Positions 13,035 through 26,803 of a stretch of 64,000 bases of DNA are shown here, in pieces. Each line of letters begins with the position of its first letter. Within the stretch, counting starts at the first letter, position 1. Source of the stretch: Eumeta japonica (taxonomy: Eukaryota; Arthropoda; Insecta; Lepidoptera; Psychidae); NCBI GenBank assembly GCA_005406025.1, contig BGZK01000145.1:615667-679666 (forward strand), read 5' to 3'. A model generated the notes under the pieces. It saw only the letters and a list, made by a program, of their open reading frames with translations. It did no database searches and had not been told where the DNA came from. Made by a program: the position numbers and the translations under genes.

Positions 13035-14787
13035 GTAAGTGTCAAGTTTTTGAACGTGCCGATGTTGAAATTTCGTTATAAAAGCGGAATACTTATAGAA
13101 TTATGCTGTTTCTTCGTCTGTTAATTTCGAATCAGATTTTTAAGAACAAATTTAAAATGAAGTCACACGGTTACACGATTATATTGTAGTATCGTATCAT
13201 TTAAATCTGGATGATAGCAGCTATAATAAGAAATTTAATATAAAATAGTGGCAAATCGTGACGGAGTGTATATATATCACCACAAACCAATACTTAGAAA
13301 CTTAAACTTTTGTAATGAACCATTTATAAGGAAGGAAAATTGGACTGTTCAACTGAACAATAGACCAGATCTAGACGGTTGTTGAGCATGCACATAGAAC
13401 GTTACAAAACTGATTGATAGCACATTCGCAATATTAAGTTAAGAGGGTTTATACTGTTTCCTATTGTATTTCCTGTTGTTTGAAGATGCTGGTTATCCCT
13501 GCACCTTTTGATTTACAGGAAAGTTATGCACTCCATCGTGTGGAGCATTTCACGTTCTGAGACAATCATCTATAAAATGATTATTATCTATATTATAAAT
13601 TATTATATTAATATTATAAATTTGGAAATTATAAATGAAATACGAATATATCAAACGCTTCTGGTTGTTACCTGGAGCGTTTAATATGTATTGTGTGTCT
13701 ATAACATCATCTTGAGAAACTAAAATAATGCCACATTATAGAATGTTGTGAACAGTTATAGTAAATAATTTGTAATAATTCGTAAACAAACATGAAAAAA
13801 ACTATGGACATTAAAAATGTTCGTAGTTAAATATATAATATGCTGGTGAATATGCACTGTTCGTCTATTTTTAGGCACGCACGCGCGCGTGAACAAACAT
13901 ACATTAGCGTGCGCGCGCGCACACGCGCGCGTGAACAAACATACATTAGCGTGCGCGCGCGCACACACCTCGTGGTAAAATTATTAGGCCGATATTTTTT
14001 TATTACCTCATTAAAATAAAATTCGGATCAACTATTGTGGCTACCGATCTAAATCACTGTTTAAAAATAAATACAGGGCTCGACGAGGTTGCTTCGGAAA
14101 AAAGATTATGTACACTTTATAATTAAATACTAAACGAGCAATACATCCTTTGAGCAGACCCTAAATAGCGGAACTGCGATGTGACTTCCCTGTACTTAGG
14201 TATTAATAATGATAACGATTTAATTATTTATTTCTCTCCACAATCAAGCAGCATGTTGCTAAGTGTACGTTTTACAATTGAAAGGTTAATCTAGAATAGT
14301 CGGAAACCGGTGTCTAAGCTAGGTACAGAATATCTGTGTTGTGGGTCACCAGGATCCCATCCCGTATTGTGTGCATTTGAGAAACATATAGATAACATCA
14401 ACTGTTAGGTAGATACTTAACAAGGCGACTTGTAGGATTTGCAGCACTATTTTTGATAAGCATTCGTATCTACAAATAGTTATTATACAATGCAAGTATT
14501 ATCAAAAGCACTTATTTTTCACTCACAATTAACATTTTTGTTATAAGACGACGGGCCTGCGTATTACACAAGACCCATATTTGACTCAACGAAAATCAAA
14601 CATCAAATAAAATATAGGTAACGGACTCAGTTTCGTTATTGCATTGATTTAAGAAATCACAAGTAAGATCATAACGGGGATAAAATACGTTTTCTGTTAC
14701 ACATAAGATAAAGCCACTGTCCGCCTAAACCATCTTGAACTACCACGTGTAACTTATAAAACCATAACCGAAAGAAAATGTTTCCAG
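13035..14787 (+). other. Intron of module B
   Basis: A GTAAGT ... TTTCCAG intron. It is AT-rich and noncoding, apart from the alternating purine-pyrimidine tandem repeat listed separately. Confidence 0.75.
13875..13966. repeat. Two-copy 42-bp tandem repeat with (CG)n/(CA)n arms
   Basis: The unit holds GTGAACAAACATACATTAGC flanked by alternating CG/CA runs and is repeated at a spacing of 42 bp (GTGAAC at 13889 and 13931). The flanks are alternating purine-pyrimidine, the sequence type that can form Z-DNA. Confidence 0.85.
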
Positions 14788-14951
14788 CCGAGCAGGCGAC
14801 CAATCAGTCTGACTGGGAAGAGAAACGTTCCAGAGAAGAAAAATTAGTAGCCGACATAATAGACCGAGTGCGAAGGGAGTGCGAGGCGCAAGGCGCGGGC
14901 GGGGCGGCGCGCCGCGGGTACACGCGCCGCACCACCGTCATGAACACCTAG
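14788..14951 (+). CDS. Module B, last exon: C-terminus
   Basis: The acceptor is GTTTCCAG. Two bases complete the codon opened by the previous exon (ACC, Thr), then the frame reads EQATNQSDWEEKRSREEKLV, a charged, probably helical stretch (DIIDRVRRECEAQ), a Gly/Ala/Arg-rich tail and TAG. No domain is recognised in it. GC content rises sharply over the exon against its AT-rich flanks, as in real exons of this window. Confidence 0.8.
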
Positions 14952-17900
14952 CGCCGGGCCAAGCAGCGGACGGCCTGAGATGTCGCGCAGGTGTTGCGCG
15001 GCCGTCGAAAACACTGAGTCGAATGCTTGACTAATAAATGTTAAGAATTGAACTTCCCTGTGTGCTCGGAACTAGAATTATCGGTCGATACGTTTTCGTG
15101 AAAGAAATCGCTTCATTATAGACTCGGAGATACAAAATATTTTCGAGTTACGTATAAACAAACACTTTTTTTTTTGGGTTTCTAATCCAACCTTTTAATC
15201 ACATCTAAACATTGAATGAAAATGTCGCCTTTCTTAATAATGCGTCATTAAATTATGTTTATTTGTCAATAAAGTTATTGTAGTTATCTCAAGCAGCTTA
15301 TGTTTCAACATATTTATCGTCCAATTTAAAAACTACTGACGAATAAGACGTTCCACTACATATTCCGTTTCCTGGGCTAGGTGTCGTTTTATAGAACATC
15401 AAAACTGCACAATCAAAAATTTGAAAAGTTTGATGACAAACTCCAACAATCCAGTATCGTTTACAGATCTACGATAATTATTTTGGATCGAACTATTGCA
15501 ACACTCTGACGTTAATATGATGAACAAAATTACTAGTATTCAAGCTATGGGAAAAAAATTGTGGGCGGACAGATGGATAAAGAGTGGTTCTACATTATTA
15601 GTATGCCGTGATTAACATTTATGAACAGTCAACATATATCAATCTTGTTTTTATTGAGAGAAATAAATAGACTTGTTAAATTGTAATTAGTAATGTTTTT
15701 GTATAACAAAGACACTAAGTAAATTATATACTTAGTAACATCATCAAACTATCTATTTTTCGTGATTTAAAATAAGGTGTACATATACCTAGCCAGATAT
15801 AAAATTTCCTTTCACAATCTAAAGTTTAGTTTTTATTTATTGCTATTATATGTTTAATATGTTTTGCTTCAAACAAAAAAAATAGTGTACAGATATCAAT
15901 AAAGATGGCATGAAACAAATTTTAACTTAATATCAGTGATGGTTTTAAAACTCTTAAAAGTTAATAAATAAATAAAAATAATAATACGTCAAATGTGTTA
16001 TCAGTCACGGAGCACACTGTGTTACTGATAAAGATTCTATAATTTAATTTAAATTAATCTACGGTACGTACAAAAAAATAAAAGTGCTTGTTAAGAAGAA
16101 AAATATGTTCGGACAAAATGGGATACTTTGGACTTAATGTAACATTAGAAATTAGTTATGAAATTATAAAATAAAGAAAACTCAAGTCCTTTTATTGATT
16201 GTCATAAAGAACAGATATCGAAAAAGCCAAGCAGTGTATATTGAACGCCACTATGAAGTGTTTGTATAGGTGTAATCACATTTTTAATTTTATACTATAT
16301 TTATGTGTTAAAATCTATGTTCCAACTCGCCCATTGTGAAATGTATACGCGTTTTTATATCGTAGCAGGCGGATGAGCCTAAATTAAGTAATACGTAAAA
16401 ATAATTTACATATGACATGATTTATTGAAATGAATAGGATTATCATAATTATATATTTTGTAGACGTTATTATTCCGTACTAATCTCCAACGCAGGTGAA
16501 ATGATAGATATTTTACTTAATTTTATGAAGTTTATGATGTATGAACTTTTAACTTATTATTGAACATATTTTCTTAACTTTATTATTATGTGCAAGAGAT
16601 TTTGATTACTGTCCTAAAAAAAAAACCATTAATTTATTGATAATTCACACTTCTATATTTTTATGTACCTAATTTCACTACAGTTTTTACAATTTTTTAT
16701 TTGAATATTCTGTCGACAGCCTAGTAGCCACTCTGTTATTTTAGATGATACCGGATCCAAATCCTGTCCACGGTTAACTTGATAAGTCGGTTTTTGAATT
16801 AAATTAAACCAATTCCTTCGTATCTTGGTTTACACCTTAAATCGTCAGTCCTGACCATTGTCAGGAGCCGCATTTGGCAAAGGTGGGACCCCCTAAGTTG
16901 CAAACCCGTCGACCGAAATGAAAAGATTGGTTTAATTTGATTTAAGATGAAAATCCATTGGTCAATTCATGGCCAGTGATCGGTGGTCAGTAAATTGGAC
17001 CCCATACCATCTGGTACCAAGGCGACACTCTTAATCTCTGACCCACCACCGCCATTGTGGTGTCAAATTAAAATTCTGCCCCTATACAGTCTAACATCGC
17101 ATTATCTTTTGACACCTGTTTAATTGTTATTTATGGTTTTTTTTTTTGTATTACGGATTATTATGCTTCAATTACCTTAATCATTTTAGATTAAAAAATA
17201 ATAACTGATATCTTGATATATTTTGCTACATTTATAGCTATGTTATTTTGTACCGTATTTTATTGTGATTCATTTCAGGTTTTTTTTGTGAATGTAATTT
17301 AACTCTTCGATTGAATTGTCACCGCGATGTTGTAAAATTTATAAATGGGCGTTAAACAAAAATGTCAATATAGATTTTACCATGTGAAACCACTTATGAC
17401 ATGCTTTAATTTTCTTTTAATTGTTTCTTATGATCTCACCAAACATATTTAAAATTAATAACATACATATTTTGGAAGAGCGTGTCGGCTAACATTATTG
17501 TCAAATAATTACTTTTAATTTCTAGTAACACTGTTGATCATTCAAGGTTTTCTACATTTTTATTTAGAGTACAACCACTTTCGGATTAGTTTGGCTAGGT
17601 CATCCATTTGGTCACTTTGTAATATCTTTAAAATTTTGAAATTTTCTCATACTTATCAGAAAATGGAAGGACAGTAGTTAGTGAGCACTAATCTAAGCTG
17701 CATTACTGTACATGTAATTAAGAAACTACTGAACCAATTTCGATAAAAGAATATATAGTTGTGCCGAAGTTTCTATAAATACAATGCAATATTAAGAACT
17801 TAAATCAGGTGTCACTCCATTTAAGTATAACACCAAAATCCGGGAAAATCATGTGTTGATGATAATTTTATATACATTTTTTATTTCCTAAAAAACTACA

Positions 17901-20799
17901 TTTCACACCATAGAAAAATAGTTGAAACCATCTCAGCATCTACCTTTGATAGAAAACGATTTAAACAATCAAAATTCCAATTTCTTGGAAATGGCTTTAA
18001 GAATTGCATAAAAAACATACATTAGAATACAGAACCTTCTTCTTTTTTCGACATTGGTTAAAAACTATTTTTTTTACATGTCTATCCTTATAATCATCTG
18101 TTGGTAAAACGGTATGTTTCACACCAATATGATACCACCTCAATTTTTACCTTAATAGGAAACAATTTAAACAAACCAAATATGTTAAGCAGTTTCCTAA
18201 AAATCAGTGAACACAAATAAATAAAAAGCATATAAACCAGAGTACAGAATCTTCTCCTATATTTTTCTCTTTATGTAATCTGACTCGCTATTTCCCAGAA
18301 AGGGAATAGGCGTGAATCTATTTTTTATTATATTGATTAGAATTTTTTTTTGCATCATATTGAGCTTTATTATCATCTGTTAGTTATCCAAAATATGTTG
18401 GCATACTTTTAAGATGAATATAATTTGAAATGTAATTTTAGGTAATGGACGAATAATTTCTTCTTGCTGTCTTTTTAAAATATTTTCAGGATATAATTTC
18501 ACTGTAGGGATATCATAACTTCGACCATACAAGTAAAAATTGAAATCATGATATTGTATTTAACTTACTAAAGGGGGTATTTATTTGTTCATTTAAATTA
18601 ATGATTTTTATTTATGCATATAACAAAAATATAAAGAAAATGTATGTAGCATTCTTAAAATATTAATGTGTTACAAAGACACGTTGATGCAAGAATTATT
18701 GTAAAAATTATTCTTGACATATTTCTTCTTAATACGCAAACAAGACAAAGTAAGAAAAAACGAAATGTGCCAAAATTAAAAAATATATAGTACTGAAAGT
18801 TCCTTGTAATTAGTCTTAAAATAAAATTAATGATAAATTATTTTCAGTTGTTTGCTCAAGTGTTTGTGAAATCAACTTAGTTTTTAATTTTAGATGTATC
18901 CATATTTTACTTGAAGTGAGATATGTGCAAAAAATACCTATCACAAAACAATGCTCACTGAAATGGATCTCATTATTTTTAATATTTTATTGCCAAGATG
19001 TTGCTCATTCGTCTACAATTAGCTATGAGTGCCAAGAAACTAATTTAAGTGCCAAGTCTAGTATAATTCCTTTAAATAAATATGTGTATTTTTCCACATG
19101 TTTTTTTCTAATTTTAATATTCATTTGTACAACTTACAAAAAAATTTATTGTACTTATGATCATAAACAAAGATATTGTATGTTTTTACAATGTCTATAA
19201 ATAAATAAGTTCTGTTACTTTAACAGTTCGATTATTTTATTTTACCTGTAGGTTACACTTTCAAAAAATTGTTATATTTTTATAGTTTTGTTTTATTGGT
19301 ATTTTAAATTAGAAGCAATTTATATTTCAGACAAGGAAGTTGTTACCAAAACCATGCTAAAGTTAATGTTTTCCGTCGACATAATTTACTTGTGATATTT
19401 TAATAATGTACTTCATTATTGTGATGTATATAATGTGTAATTCTATGTATATATAAGTAATACAAGAAACTGTGATTTATGTGGCCGAAAAATAAAGTTT
19501 TATTAATAACGAACTTTTGTATCATTTTCTGTGCTTCATTTAACAAACATCAAAATGTAAAACATGATTTTCTTTACTCAATTATTCAAATTATTTACAT
19601 TATTAATCTATAATAAATTAATTTATAATTCGTTGTTTTGGGCTAATCGTTAAATTCTCTAAACCGATAAATGATAAATAATTTTGCATGTTTGTAATGA
19701 TTGTGCAAAAAAGGTAGTTCTAATTATTTTTCATTAGAAAATTTACGAAATAAAAAAAACCACGCATACGAATCATATTAGGAGTCACGATCACTAACGT
19801 TTACAGTACAGACTTAGCAGCAAAGCAGTAGGCAGAAAACATCATCGGTGAAGATAACGCAGAACTTTAGCCATGAGGATAATTGTGCACGCTATTAATT
19901 CGACTACCTGTCGTGCATGAAAACCTATAGTTTCTGTAAAACTGCGAAAGATAAATCATTATGCAAATAAACATATGACCTATGTAGTTTATTTACCTTA
20001 TATATGCACAGCCACAATGCCTCATCGGACATTAGAAATCTTAAGTTATTCATTTCAAGTGACGTTCCTATATAAGAGAGCAAGCCGCACGATACATTGA
20101 GTCAGTCACAAACCACCCTTATCTGTTGGTAGCCACTGCTACATTATATACTATTGAGCTTTGACCGGAAGACAAGAATCTGAAGCGGCAGCTGAACCAA
20201 TAGGGAAAGCGAAATTGAAATTGAGGATAGGACTGCGACAGGGATTAAAACTGATAGTGAAATTACTATAAGTCTTGATCCCGATGTTGTGGTATAACTA
20301 GGCAATGGCCAATTTGGTTGCAGCACGCAAATGGCTCAACTCGAAGGGTGAAGTACGACTCTTACAGATTACAGACGCAAAGTAGCAGCTTCTGCTGTTG
20401 CTTTCGTTTAGTGAGTGAGAGTTTCCATGGTCCATTCTTCTTCCATTAGATAGGGCAGCGGATTTTGCAAGAAGAATTTGCCCAAGAGGGGACCCAAAAA
20501 TCACAAAAATTATTGCATGTGTCTATCTGCTCAGACCGCCTGTCGAATTTTAAGTAAGATACAAAGACGTTAAATTCATTTACTAGGGGCAAATGGAGTA
20601 GGTCAAGAATGGCACCACCTACCATTCTGTCTGTGGACTTTTGCGACATTAGGAGGATCCATTCGAATAAACCCAGTGTACTATTAACTTGAAACGGCAA
20701 AATCGCATTTGCTTTTTAACAGAGACACAGAGATCTCCGGTTGATGTTTCGTATTTAAACTACCCTAGGTACAATCTGATGCGCTCTTATGTGTCCCGT
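14952..20799. other. 3' UTR then gene-free AT-rich region
   Basis: No convincing coding region. A stretch near 16740-17100 is less AT-rich and holds short inverted segments (AAATTAAACCAAT near 16800 and its complement near 16927), possibly an unnamed repeat. A TATATAAGAG motif at about 20070-20080 followed by GAGTCAGTC near 20100 resembles a core promoter, perhaps of an old LTR element, but nothing coding follows. Confidence 0.5.
15268..15273 (+). promoter_or_regulatory. Candidate poly(A) signal for module B
   Basis: AATAAA about 320 bp after the module B stop, followed by a GT-rich stretch. A further AATAAA lies at 19491-19496 with T/G-rich sequence after it, so a longer 3' UTR is also possible. 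Motif match only. Confidence 0.4.
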
Positions 20800-21956
20800 G
20801 AAAGTGTATGCCTGTAAGTAAGGAAGAATGGTTTTGAAGTTTATAGTCTGCTTATTCTTTGGATACATGGAAGATTTCTTTGCAGAAACCATAGTTTTGG
20901 GTGACAAAAACCCACCACGTACAGTGGCTCGGATTACGTACTACTGATTAGTTATGCGGAGACTAGGATACAATTGTACATAACTGTGCCCTAGTTTATG
21001 ATTTGACGAAAATGGTATCGTCACTCACGTGAGTGTCGGATGAGGCCAGCAATATCCCATCCTTATTGGATCTTCTGCTCACCTCATATCCAGACATTGA
21101 TATGATCTCCGTTGAAACCTTCGAATCGTAAGACCACTATTTGGTTCGGAGTAGGATGCCTCCTATACAGCCAAGGCTATTAATTTCTGCGGGAAAACGC
21201 CGTCTTTGGCACTATTGGTCGGAGCTGGAATGATTGGAATGCGATACGTACCTTCATTGTACCCTATCTAAGTTACCAGATCCTAATGCTTACTATAGCT
21301 TAATTATCGCAGTGTTGCAACAAGCCATGGATTTATATATTCCAATTTCTGTAGTACCGACACGTGACAAATGTCAACCTTGGTTTGGCAAGCTTTGTAA
21401 AACGGCATTTCTTCGTAAAAAGGAAAGCTACCAAACCTGGGCTAATTATATTGGAGCTGGTCGATCAATGGACTTTACAAAAAATTTTGTAAGTGGATTG
21501 GCAGTTTTCTCACAGAAGAAAAAGTGTTAAGTTCGTAATTGACTAAGGGTACTTTTGTTACCTCTAAGCGGAGATACTCCAATACCAAAACCACTAGACC
21601 GCATCCAACGTCGAGCGTTTTGAATCGTCGACTAACCTTTAATGTCCGGTCAACTCAAATGTTTTGCTTTGCGAAGAGATGTGGCATTTTTGTATATACT
21701 ATGGGGAGTGTTCCGAAAAGCTATCCAAGCTCATTTCTGCCGCTGGTGTTCGTCATCGTTTCGCTCGTAGGAAGTGCTATTTTCGAGGGTAAGAAGGGTA
21801 TCTTTAAGAAAAGAGCATACTGCTTTATAAAAGACCGGCAACGCAATAGCGGTTCCGCTGGGATTGCGGATGTCCATAAGCGGCAATGACCATAAATTTT
21901 CCAATGGGCCGCATACTCGTTTGCACCTTATGAATATATTAAAAAAGATTTATAAA
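20800..21956 (+). mobile_element. Decayed jockey-like non-LTR retrotransposon fragment
   Basis: The plus strand translates in broken frames to parts of an apurinic endonuclease C-terminus (SNIPSLLDLLLTSYPDIDM, then DHYLVRSRMPP, the SDH-type catalytic block) and the linker before the reverse transcriptase (AMDLYIPISVVPTRDKCQPW, KTAFLRKKESYQTWANYI). Reverse transcriptase itself is missing, so there is an internal deletion. The right end (about 21826-21956) reads CTTTATAAAAGACCGGCAACG ... CGTTTGCACCTTATG, which matches my memory of the 3' tail of lepidopteran LINEs. Stops and frameshifts throughout; inactive. The left boundary is approximate. Confidence 0.7.
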
Positions 21957-24900
21957 ACTGTTGACCCTACTTTTTCTACGATATTTGTCGCTGTTTTTTT
22001 GAGCTCTTTGGATTATAAACATTGTCCATGAATTTAGTGCTCAAAAATTTGAAACACGATTGATTCTTTAGGTCATCCCTGAAACTTTTTAATACGTTCG
22101 AGCTCAAAGTATTCAAAAAAAGGAGTAGTAAACGATTGAGCTCATCATATTCAAAATTTAGATTTTATTACTTTTTAAAGATCTGTAAGCTCAAAAGTAC
22201 AGTTCTATTACGTTTCAAGCTGCTACAATTCAAAAATCTATACATGTTAAAAAACCGTTTTTTATTTTATTTTCTCAATACATTTGGAACACTGTTTGAT
22301 TTTTATCTGCTTTATGGGATCCGACGCAATTTTTGAACAGAAAAAGATAACCGAGTACCAACATTAATCCATCAAGAATTTCACGTTACATATTTTGAAA
22401 AAAAAAAAAATTTTCGAATATCTCGTTCACGATCTCTCGAATAAACCAGCCGACTTCGATGCAATTTACAATGACTCATATTGTTTTCTAAGCGAAATAA
22501 CTGATTAGGTTTTGGAATTTATCGTTAGAATAGTTTAAATAATATTCTAAACAATACTTTTGAACAATTTTTCTCCAACAATAGTCTTTTAAACTAATGA
22601 ACCGATTTTGATAATTTAGCAATGTTCTACGTTGATTTTTAAGGACAATGAATATACTGGTAGAGCCATTTATAATACTGTAAAAATAATTTTGAGAAAT
22701 TTTCCCTAACGATTTCTTTTGAGCAAATCAATGGATGTTGTGGTAGTCGATGCAACTGTTTGAAAAGAAGAGCTAATCAATCAGTAGAGAATTCTAAAAA
22801 TTATAAAAAAAAAACATTTTTCTAATCATATATTATTTTTAGATTCCTCAAAATCTATTGGATGAAATAAGTTGAACGTTTGAGGAAGTCAAGTTCAGTG
22901 GAACGCGTTCAAATATTTTAAACAGCGTTTTGATCGGCTAATCCGTTCAAATATTTTGACAGGTTAACAAACACACAGAGAGGTACACATACAGTCATCA
23001 CTTGGAAATAGTCGAAATAGATTTCTAGGCTCTAATACGTCAGGATGTGGTGAAAACTCTATTTTCGAGAATCGGGATGAAAACGCGAACTTTCCAATTT
23101 TTTGATTTTTTTTCATTTCCCGTAGCGGAATAATAAAAATCGATAAAAACTAAAATGATAAAATATATTTTGCGTACACACAGACTACATTTCAGGTAAA
23201 AGCTACTACTACTAAGGGGTTTTAGGGGAGACTCTCACAGACTATTTGATTATACCTTCGACTACTTTCAATCTGTATAATGATGTTTATATTGATATGA
23301 ACTGCGCTCTCTTACTCGCGCCGTGCGCGCGACACGCACCGTCCTCTGTTGCGTCGGCGCCTTTGTTGATTATTTACATCTTATTTCTAAATAGATTTAT
23401 TTCTTGATGCGGAATTTTCGAGAGACAATAAATCTTGTTTTTTTTTTTGTTTCGGACATAACATGTTTACGTCTCATTTTTTTGTATAATTCGTGTCCTT
23501 TCTAAAGATCAGTCGGCATGTATAAATAGAGAAATGCAACGTGCGAGAGGAGTTTTAATCTTGCGATTGGAGCTACAACTAGTCAAGTGCGATACCGACA
23601 AGCGTCCAACTGGTTCTGTAGCGATCTATTATGATTGTGAATTCTGAATATGCATCTTCTGTTGATCTATGTCATTCCTTTTACTTAATCTCAATCTGAG
23701 AACCCGCGATAAGGTCATTTCGTAATAGTATTATATGTATTCAGAAGAAAGCATATCAAAGATTTTTACCTTTTTGTATCGAGTATCGTTTGTTACGAGA
23801 TATCCCTATAGGAGTTTGAGGATTGAGATGAAATGAAAAATAAATACTCAGAACAATAGAAAGTATATATTCCGAATGTATTACGGAACCACTTTAATAA
23901 ACATTTTTGATCGATTGTACTAAGCTTTGAACGCATCGATGATTAAAAGAAACATAATTCATCAGCTCTCGAACCCTGGTAATACACCCCTCGGCGAGTT
24001 ATCTAAAATATTATCCAAAATCATAAGTAATTTACCAATAGGAAAATATAAATATGTCACGTCCGAGATAAAAAAACACGTGTGGCACTCGGGGGCCGCA
24101 TTAAAGCTATTACATAGTATTTTTTAATAACTTATGCAAGTATAATTATTTATTTATTTTATTTATGCACTATTTTTTTTGAGGAGGTGCCCTAACGCCG
24201 AAACTCTAAGCAGGCAGAGTCACCAGATTGCAGGGTGAAGAGGGGGATTATGCATGCGCAGTAACACTGATACAACCAATGCCACCTAGAGACGAGTTGC
24301 TGAACTAAAGAGACAAGCGTGATATTTCAAAAAAGTCATTAACAGTTCTGCTATTCATCGATAGATGGCAAAAGTAAAAAGTATCACCGCTGTACTGGTC
24401 GGAGTGGGGGTCTTAGGTTATTTTCGTTACGGAATTTCTGGATTCGGTCTCCACGCTCAAGGCCCGCAATAGAAGCTATGCAATAGCTTAAAAACAAAAT
24501 TTGTCGTAATCTATATCATTCTAACCAACTGAAATGCGCTAACACTGTAAACAACCACCCACGCATTTCAAGAGAAGTATTTGGAGTACTATTCTCTAAT
24601 TTTTATTATTATTGCGTTACATACTTAGTTTATGAACATAATTCGAAACAGTATTGACAATTAGCTCTCCTCGCTGGTCGTGAAACGTCCTTTTATAAAT
24701 AACATTTATTCAAACTTGACCTCGCAAAGTTTATGTACTTTGTAAATGATTTATAAGCTTCGTTAAATCGCTTTTCGTCGGAGATGACATCGGTGGAACT
24801 CATACGGTTTTATGAATACCAAAAGTTCAATGCCAATGAAGCCCACACACACAACACAAACGGACTTGCCTCTGAGAATAATTAAAAACATTCCTTAGAC

Positions 24901-25584
24901 CTTAAAACCTCAACTGAGTGAATTCGATGAATCATTGCGAAATAATTGTGGATTAAATAAAGACTAAACACATTGAATTCTTTATGCTTTATTGTCTTAT
25001 ACCTTTCAATCGTCCGCATCTATTAGAGGCTTACCCAAAACTATCTGAAGCAATTGAAGAGATGTAAAAAGTTGCCGAGGTAAAGATGTAGAGACGTTGA
25101 AAAGGTCGATTATCGTCGTCGGAGCTCAATATTTTGATCTGCTAGTTTCTCATTTTTCTGGGTTCCTTTTTTTGTACGATAAAGGCAGTTCTCCACTCTC
25201 GATAGTTGTTTAAGAAATAATTCGCAGACAAAAACAAGTCTTTTTTTTTGGTTTTTTTTACTTACATTTTCCTATCTAGAGTTAAATATATATACACTGA
25301 TATATAAAAACTGTTCCTCAATTAATCGGTTACAAATTCTTATGTTTTATGTTAATCAGTATTACTCGACCATATTTAAAAGTATCGTTACCAAAATCAC
25401 GACTTTCGACGACGACGACAGCATTCTTTCTTTTAGTTAGGAATCATTAAAATGTCATGATGTTGTGGTGCGATTGCCCTCATAACAACGAACTGTTTAA
25501 TGTAATCTACCACTAATGATAAACGACGCGGTTGTGCGTTCATGCACGCATGCTTTCGTGCGAGTGCATGTGGGTGTGTGTGTG
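21957..25584. other. Gene-free region with GAGCTC-rich repeat block
   Basis: From about 21990 to 22340 the motif GAGCTCAAA-like recurs. From 22400 to about 23000 there are phrases such as CTCGAATAAACCAGCCGACTT resembling repeat DNA. A TATAAATAGAG motif sits at about 23520 after a G-rich stretch near 23215, which could be a relic LTR promoter. A CpG-richer stretch lies near 23315-23360. No gene is supported. Confidence 0.4.
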
Positions 25585-26743
25585 TTTTTTTTTTTTATAA
25601 GGAGATGTGAAAAATGCATTTACGCATCCTAGGTGTAGGTGTTGTGTCTGGGTATATCGGACTCGAACATTAACTTGGTGACTTGTTAATGCTAATACCG
25701 ACTAAACTTCTCCTTATCTCTCGCCTCTGATTCCTGCGGAAACCGCCGAAAGCATTACCTCATAGAGGGAGGCTCTAGCTACTGTTCTATCTTCTGGTAG
25801 CTAAGATGTTATTTTTCTTTTCGTCTAGTCAGAGTCATTCGCTCTTCTTCTTTCTATGGAACGCAAGTCTATGAGGACTTCCGCTGCAAATGTGCTGGTG
25901 GTGTTCCAGGAAGCTTCTGATGATAACATAGTATCGACAATGGTCTCTGGTTGAATGTTCTGGTTTAGTACCATTTTCAATATTTCTCGCTTTTGGCTAA
26001 AAAGTGGGCACTCAAAGAAAGCGTGCTCTGCATCCTCATTTACTCCTGGGCAGGACGGGCACTCCGGTGAATCATCATGCTTAAAGCGGTGGAGATATGC
26101 TTGAAAACAGCAATGTCCCGACATCTGTGTAAAATAGTAATTTACCTCGCCGTAACTCCGATTGATCCAGACGTCAATCCTTGGTATAAGACGGTGTGTC
26201 CACCTACCTTTCGCTGCGGCTTCCCATTGGAGCTGCCATCGGCTTATGCTGTTCTGCCGTTCTTCTATGCTAAGTTCTTCAGCGCTCAGTGCGGTTGACT
26301 TCTTTCGGTGGTATAGGGCCCTTCTTTCTGCAGCTAGAACTCTAAGGTGGCAGGATTCCAGAAATGACACACACTGCTTCTTGTGATATTGTTCGAAAGG
26401 TGCTGGCTACTCTTAGCGCACTTAGTCAATATACTGGTCCAGCTTTCCTCCATGCTTCTTGGATTTCTAGTGCGTCGGCCCAGATGGATATTCCATATGT
26501 GAGGATTGACGTAACTTCTGATGACAGCAGGCGTCTTCTGGTCTGCTTTGGGCCTCCGACGTTCGACATCAATCGCGCAAGACTAGCCCTCACCACTGAT
26601 GTTTTGGCACTGACGTGTTCGACTTGCTGTTTGAAATTGAGTCGCGCATCAATCATTACTCTCAAATACCGGACGAATGGTTGCGATGTGATTCGTTGCT
26701 CGCAACTTCCAGCGTGATCGTTTCCAACTTTTTTCTGCTGGTA
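25585..26743 (-). mobile_element. 5'-truncated R1-clade LINE (3' end of reverse transcriptase ORF)
   Basis: The minus strand encodes the end of an R1-type ORF2. The thumb region (FKQQVEHVSAKTSVVRASLA, then LTYGISIWADALE) spans about 26743-26426. After a frameshift, the C-terminal domain (25825-26370) reads RWTHRLIPRIDVWINRSYGEV and then a CCHC-type finger (CPSC, EHAFFEC). A 240-bp 3' UTR follows, ending in an A tail seen as the T run at 25585-25596. The 5' end is truncated and abuts a TG microsatellite. Inactive: frameshift and no catalytic part. Confidence 0.85.
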
Positions 26744-26744
<1 letters not shown>

Positions 26745-26780
<36 letters not shown>

Positions 26781-26803
26781 CGTGTGTGTGTCTCTGTGTG
26801 TGT
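26745..26803. repeat. (TG)n microsatellite
   Basis: Nearly pure TG repeat with a few C interruptions, adjoining the truncated end of the R1 fragment. Confidence 0.95.

Noticed and set aside
13756..13968. Minus-strand frame with repeated Cys/Ala/Arg text
   Set aside because: Product of the CG/CA tandem repeat, not a protein.
18916..19200. Plus-strand frame of 94 codons
   Set aside because: AT-driven hydrophobic text without a domain; lies in the likely 3' UTR of the zinc-finger locus.
26077..26717. Plus-strand frames across 26.1-26.7 kb
   Set aside because: Antisense shadows of the R1 LINE, whose minus frames carry the recognisable motifs.
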